Assembly (NCBI GenBank): GCA_005408345.1
Contig: SEMN01000632.1
Coordinates: forward strand, 124,001 to 188,000
DNA: 64,000 nt
Direction: 5' to 3'
DNA from: Macquaria australasica
Taxonomy: Eukaryota; Chordata; Actinopteri; Centrarchiformes; Percichthyidae
Each line of letters starts with the position of its first letter. The stretch's first letter is position 1. Both the position numbers and the translations under genes were made by a program. The notes below the pieces were generated by a model. The model was not told the DNA's origin. It saw nothing but the letters and a program-made list of their open reading frames with translations, and ran no database searches. Below are positions 58,408 through 64,000 of this stretch, piece by piece.

Positions 58408-60789
58408 CTGAAAGCTGCATAGAGGTGTAGAGGGTGAGATCAGTTTTCTGTCTAAATACAGGAAGACCTTTGATTTACTGTTAACATAAAAAAAAATGTA
58501 TAATTGAGCTTTAAAGTTGGTTATGAAACAGACTAAATGTTCCCATTAGTGGAAAAAATGACCCAGTTTATCCTTAAGTTTATGAATATTTGCATCGTGG
58601 ATAAAGCTAATGATGCTTGATTGTGACCATTTGAAATGTCATTTGGTGCATTACAGCGTGTGGCAGGTTGGCATATGATCACACAGCCTCACTAATCAAA
58701 GTGCAGTAAAATTCATTTGGGTTGACTGTACTGTATGCACAGTACGTGTGATGTGAGCACACAAGTTTTCTCGCTGTGGTCTACTTTGGTCTGTTGGCCT
58801 TTATGTTCACGTTTGTGTGTATTTGTATGCGTGTGTGTGTGTGTGTATGTGTTTGATGAGTTTTTTGCTGATTGCAGCGCTGATGCATGTGAGAAGAACA
58901 TGGTGTCTGGCCCACTAGTGGACACAACAGATTTATGATGTGGTAATTTACTACCGCAGTCTTAGCAGTAACAGCTGTACTACGTGTTTGTGTGTTTGTT
59001 TGTGAGAGGGAGAGAGGTGAGGTTATTTACAGTAAAATCAAATTCTGCTTTCTTTTGCAGCTGAGGAGTCCACCTCAGTCCACTAAGCAGCCTGTTTGTT
59101 TAGGACTCGACAGATGTTTAGAGGAAGTGCTCCTTTCGTAAGATAAAATATAAATACATTAACTTTTTTAACATGCAGCTAAAATAAAGCTCTCAGCACA
59201 GTCAGGATAAAGAGGATAAACAGCTTGTCCTTTATCTTCAAAATAATGAGAAAAAGAAGCAAGAACTGCTAAAAATTATTCCCCGTGGACTCATAACTTT
59301 ATCCATCAAGAAGACTCACCACAATTACATACTCTAAGGCCAAACAAGTAGTGTATATTCTGGAGGCAGGGATTACTGGTTGAAAAACATATCTTTAATT
59401 CAAAAACAATTTTTATTCATTCAAGTTTATTTAACTCTGTAACACTTTTGACAATTTTGCACTGTGGATTGCTGTAATGAAACAAAGTAATGACCTCAGC
59501 AATGGCTGCAGTCCCATAATACATGATAAAAACAAACTTTGAAACCCTTGGAAGATACACAGTAAAGTCAATTTCCCATTTTTAACAATTTACTTTGGAC
59601 CAACTAGAGTCTTGACTAACTGTAGTCCTGTATATGGCTGTGAATCAGTTGTAGAGGCATTTCAAGAGGCCAAGTAGAGGTTCAGAATGTGCAGATACAA
59701 AATGAGTTGCACTCGAACAAAGAGATAAACTGAGCCTCCTTTGACACATTTTCATATTTAATGTTATGTCCACTATACATGTTTTATGTAAGATGAAATA
59801 AAAATGACATAAATAATATGTTAAACATTAATTTAATGCATTATTCATGTCTTTCATGTCGTATACAGATGGCTCTGTGACCTGTGATTTAGTTTTTTCT
59901 TGTCTCTTAGAAAACCCATGAAAAGACTACAGCCTCGACAGCACAGCAGATTAAACAAAATGAATGTACTTCATCCTATTTCTCTCTTTGTTGTATTTTT
60001 TAAAGTGTGTGTGTTCATGACATGTGACTGTGAATGTCTACATATTCAACCTGTGATCTCATTTATGGCACTGTAGGATTTTCCAATCAGATTAAATTTT
60101 GAGTGCACTATTATTTACTTGTCCAATGTGGCGCTAGAGGAATGCTTCCAAGCTATTGTTGTTTAGAGCCAGGGAATTAGTCGCCAAAGTAACTTTGTTT
60201 TTTTGTTTTTTTTTGCTGTTTGATTGTGATCAAAATCAAATACTTTTACATGACGTAATATGGGGTCTGGTGGTTAGCAGAAATTAATTTGTTTTTATCT
60301 TTATTTTGATGATACTACCAAGAGGAGGTTTGGGGAGGTCTCACAAGAGTTTCCTGTGGGGCAGACTTCCAAACAAAGCAGTCAGTTTCAGAAATGGCAT
60401 ATACAGCAAATAAGGACAAGACGAGGCTCAAAAAAGAAAAATCACGTGTCAGTTTGTTCGATAGCATCTGTGAGCTATTTATTGCCTTCTCACGGTGTTA
60501 TCTGACAAAAACGTATTGTCCCTTCTTTCACCCAGTTATACTAGTTTATATGAGCTGCAGTAAAGTTTGAAGGAAAGGCATTTTGCTTCCTTTACTCCCC
60601 TGTGTGGTGAAAGATTAAAAGCATTCAGCTGCCCTTTGCTTAAAGAGAGTTTCAGAACCATGCTAATGACAGAGAGACTGCCTTTGAATGTTTCAGCACC
60701 ATAGAAAGGGACACAGACAGAAAGTGGAGCTACTGTATGAGTAAAATCAGTCCCTCACCATTTCTTACATGCACATACTTAATGCCTAC
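58408..60789. other. Non-coding stretch
   Basis: No gene is seen. A short (GT)n lies at 58830-58846. Confidence 0.4.
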
Positions 60790-61210
60790 GTTCCCTCACA
60801 CGCTGCCCTGCACCCTGTCACCTCATTCCTCCCTTTCCTCTTCACTCTGGATGTTATCACACTTGAACCCTCCTCTCACCTCTTATGTTCAGCTCCACTC
60901 CGGTATCTCTTCCTGTTCCCCCATGTTTTTTCCCACTCCCCCCTCCTTTTACTTTTCCCCTTTCCTTGCTCAGATTCCCGAGTGACCCTTCTTGTCAGGA
61001 TGCTGACCCATGAGTCCTCTCCAAGTAAGATGTCTTTGTCATTCTCCCCTTTCACCTCCTCGCTTTTTATTCTCTCTCTCTGTCCTGTCAGAAATCTAAT
61101 CTCAGAAGGCGTCTTGCCGTTCTTCCCCTCCTCTCCTCTTCCTCCCATGGCTCGTCTTTCTTTGTGTTATCTGAAAAAACCTCTTTTGAGCGCTCACATC
61201 CCTCTTGTTC
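60790..61210 (+). repeat. Pyrimidine-rich tract with exon-like interval 60974-61024
   Basis: The plus strand is heavily C/T, which keeps a 149-codon frame open (60769-61218) that I do not consider a gene. Inside it, 60974-61024 lies between CCTTTCCTTGCTCAG and CCAA/GTAAGA, is 51 nt and is open in one frame (SRVTLLVRMLTHESSP). It is a weak exon candidate only. Confidence 0.35.
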
Positions 61211-61291
61211 TATCTTAGACAGGCAATCATAAATAAACGCATAGCTATACTCACACACATGCAGACATTAGACATACACAAAAATATACAG

Positions 61292-61313
61292 CACACACAC
61301 ACACACACACACA
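61292..61313. repeat. (CA)11 microsatellite
   Basis: Read directly. Confidence 0.92.
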
Positions 61314-63340
61314 GAAGGTACAACCCAAAGGACACAGACAATGTCCTCTGAAAATTAAAAATTGAAAATTAATTAAAAATAGATTATAGAAAGTATAGAA
61401 AGTAAAGTCCTGCTTACAGACATTTAATGTAAAATATAAGGGGAAATCTATGTGATAAAAATGCTCACTAGTATGGAGTTTCCAGGAGAGAGTCCTCTGA
61501 TACTGCAAACTTTATATCCTGTCTATGTAGTCATCAAACTCACATCTCACTTGGTTCAAGAGAGCTGAGCAACGCTCAGGAGGGGATCAAAAAGTCAGTT
61601 TTGCCATTTCAAATTTTAGCATTCCTGTTGATGGAGTGCACAGGGCAGCACCAGTTTCCCCAAAGCTCTTCCTGTCTGACACAATCATTTTTAGACCTTT
61701 TGGTTTTCACTGCCTCATGACAGGCTTTGCTTTCACCGTGAACCAGCTATGTTTAAACAAGAGTATGCGCGATAGCATTAATTTACTTGTCCTCAATCAC
61801 ACATCTGTTCAATATGTTTGATGCACAATTATGTTCTAACCGAGACGACACAGTACACAACACAATAACATGCCGAACAAAGCAAACCCATCACAGACTC
61901 ACTGAAAGGAATACATCACAATCATGTGATGATGATTTAAGTGCTGATACAATGCAGCTGGCCACAGTTATCCAGCTGCATTCCTCGCCCCCTCCCCTGG
62001 ATTCCCAAACAACAATGAGGGCCACTGGATGACTTGGGCAACAAAGAGCCTGTGCGAGTGTGCCTGAACAAAGAGCTAGTTGACTCAGAGGCAATAACTG
62101 TTTATTTAGCAGATGACGGTTTGAAAATGGAGAGTGGCTGGTATATTCTATTAAACAGGAATGCAGCATTTTGTTGTGCTAGCCACACATTAGGCAATTT
62201 GCAGTTTTAAATCGTACGAGTCTGCCCTCACAAGAAATTTGTCATTTGTTCAAATGCATAAAAAGACCTGTGCTTCATTTTATCTGACCTTTAGCAGCCA
62301 TGTGCATTATGAGTAGCGTGCATTAGTGTGTGTGAATTATTAGCGTCCTGAAAACCTCTTGGGGAGGAGGTCAAGGTAAATGCATGGGTAAATAAATCTT
62401 GTGACTTTGACATGGGTGAGTGCTGTTCATTTCCATTATCATACCGACAGTCAACGTTACTGTTAACCATGACCAAGATCATTTCTCAACCTTTACCAAG
62501 AAGTGTTTGTGCCTAAACTTAACCAGACCTTAACCATAGCAGTAGCACATCAGAAAACGATCACAAGTCATTTTTTTTAGCAGTTATATATAACAACCTA
62601 CTTTGTTGTTTAGATTGGAGGAGGATTGGAGGTTGAATCCTATACATACTGGCTTTGAGGTTTAAAGTGGGGTACTCCATTTTGCATTGTTTATAAGTCT
62701 AAATGTGTACAGTATTTTATATTGCTGCTGTAGGTGTCATTTACACTGGGGATGCTGAGGACCAATTTTTGAAATGGCCCATTTTGTCCCCATCACTTTT
62801 TAAAAAGCATCATTTGTTAAAAAAATGTTCTGAAAAAGCTTGCACCAAGAAACATTAATTAACAAATGAGAATGCTTTGAGCGAGGTTTATTTGAAAAAT
62901 AAGAAAACATACACACAAAGGAATGTAAATATAGCCTAGAAGAAACAAATGCTCATTGTCCAATGATGCATATGGATGACTGTTGCTTGTGCGATCAACA
63001 TTGTTGTGCGTTTTATGCTGAGTATTTTTGTATTGTCAACTCTGTAGTAGCCTAGGCTATGCATTTTTTTCCCGTAATTATCTACTCAGACCTGATACTG
63101 ATCCCCCATTACATTGCCCAAAATCACATATGTTGAAGACCGTATAAAACATTATTTTTCATCTGAACTCTTATGTCCCTACCACTTTTCAACACAAAGT
63201 CAGTTGTGTCACCTGACAATTGTTTCTTGCATCAAGCAGGAGTGACCATGTGTGGGTTAAGGTTGCCTGGTTGAGGCATCATGACAAAAAGAAAAACTCA
63301 ATCTGATTCATTTAGACAGCTTGACTTTAACATATCAATG

Positions 63341-63372
<32 letters not shown>

Positions 63373-64000
63373 GAACCGAACTGTCCAGGGCTGTTTCCAA
63401 CCAGTATTTTAAATAAACCCATGTGCAAGCAAAGCCGGCCCCAAAATCCTCAATGCACACATGAAATAGGCCATGTCTGAATGAGAACACATCAACCGTG
63501 CCTATCACAATCTGCATAACTCATCCCAAATCAAGCGATTTGTGATTATGTTGTTTGAATTAAAGCTTTAAGACCTCTTTTATTCCCTCTTTCATTAAAG
63601 ATATACAGAAATGTCTGCACAGATGTCAGACAGGTTTTCACAGAATTCACAGAAAACCTGTTGTACAGTATTTATTGCTTATTTCTAAAGTAATATCCTC
63701 ACTTATATACAGCCTATGTGCTTACACTACCATCCCTTTCTGTTATGGTTGATACATTTGAAAGCCTCACACCTTGTTATAAGAGGTATTCTGATTTGTC
63801 AATGCGTACAGCTCTATCTAAAACTAAGTTTCTCATCACTCTAGCGATTGTAGTTGATGGTGTGATGGCCTGCCTGCCTGGATTCCTGTGCTCTGCTCTG
63901 GTTTTTTCTTGCAGGAGTCTGGGTGGGTCGTCAGAGCAACTGGCTGCACCTGAGAGGTGGGAGTGTCAAAAGGCACAAAATGTCTGCTCTCCCAGGTCAA
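61314..64000. other. Non-coding stretch to the window end
   Basis: No gene is recognised. 62455-62560 carries the CCTAAACTTAACC-type repeat related to 20845-20930. 63341-63374 is an A-rich CAAAAA/CAAAA repeat. Near the end TTTTTTCTTGCAG (ending 63915) precedes 39 nt and a G/GTGGGAG donor-like site, but no frame is recognisable, and the whole may be part of a repeat that continues beyond the window. Confidence 0.35.
63341..63374. repeat. (CAAAAA)n/(CAAAA)n simple repeat
   Basis: Read directly. Confidence 0.9.

Noticed and set aside
60690..60720. REST/NRSF-like site (TTTCAGCACC followed by GGGACA)
   Set aside because: The left half-site is good but the spacing and the right half-site do not fit the canonical element.
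60769..61218. 149-codon plus-strand open frame
   Set aside because: It lies in a pyrimidine-rich tract where stop codons are depleted. The Ser/Leu/Pro/Phe composition follows base bias and no family motif is visible.
63862..64000. Possible LTR start (TGTGATGG...) or terminal exon
   Set aside because: Only one end is in the window, no inverted terminus or coding motif can be checked, and the splice-like signals are weak.

Overview
This window looks like non-coding genomic DNA from a bony (teleost) fish, probably intergenic or a very large intron. It is AT-rich and full of long CA/GT, GA and AT microsatellites. The only interspersed repeats I recognise are of kinds known from fish genomes: short DNA transposons with terminal inverted repeats, LINE 3' tails, a tRNA-type SINE and a Ty3/gypsy remnant. 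I see no bacterial-style gene organisation, no CRISPR array, no rRNA or intact tRNA gene, and no complete protein-coding gene. The first six bases are an EcoRI site (GAATTC), as expected if the window begins at a cloning junction. That reading is an inference.

Layout. 0-9 kb is mostly unremarkable AT-rich sequence with a possible coding relic (420-905), a hAT-like fragment (1292-1451) and a perfect 42-bp palindrome (7307-7348). 9.0-10.2 kb is a retroelement cluster: a minus-strand tRNA-type SINE, a minus-strand motif resembling the hammerhead-ribozyme core found in Penelope-like elements, and a minus-strand LINE 3' end with a (GAATT)n tail. 12.28-13.09 kb holds the only clear protein homology: an RNase H domain from a Ty3/gypsy pol gene, joined almost directly to a 3' LTR because the integrase region is absent. 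17.0-18.1 kb has frame-shifting, coding-like open stretches on the minus strand that I cannot assign to a family. 18.66-18.93 kb is a TIR-type MITE fragment. 28.8-29.5 kb carries a dispersed fish repeat, with a second copy at 48.7-49.4 kb, followed by a LINE tail.

30.4-35.4 kb is a long purine-rich, repeat-dense zone. It contains a perfect (CA)46 tract, a decayed long-period array (about 150-210 bp per unit), a TIR element and two minisatellites with periods near 42 bp and exactly 30 bp. 42.6-45.2 kb contains two same-orientation copies of one Harbinger-like MITE, each flanked by TAA. 51.18 kb carries a hAT-type end, 52.3-53.1 kb a purine tract followed by about 500 bp of degraded CA repeat, and 58.2 kb a short hAT-like repeat. 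Two possible functional spots stand out: an isolated GC/CpG-rich patch near 55.44-55.62 kb and a full match to the CTCF core motif at 57331-57344.

Open frames of 60-150 codons occur throughout, but apart from the gypsy fragment they coincide with simple repeats, pyrimidine tracts or MITEs. I did not treat them as genes. I list a few short intervals with good splice signals as weak exon candidates only. I found no coherent, previously undescribed multi-gene system here. The most interesting items are the hammerhead-like motif, the long-period purine-rich array, the unassigned minus-strand coding relic and the two long perfect inverted repeats.
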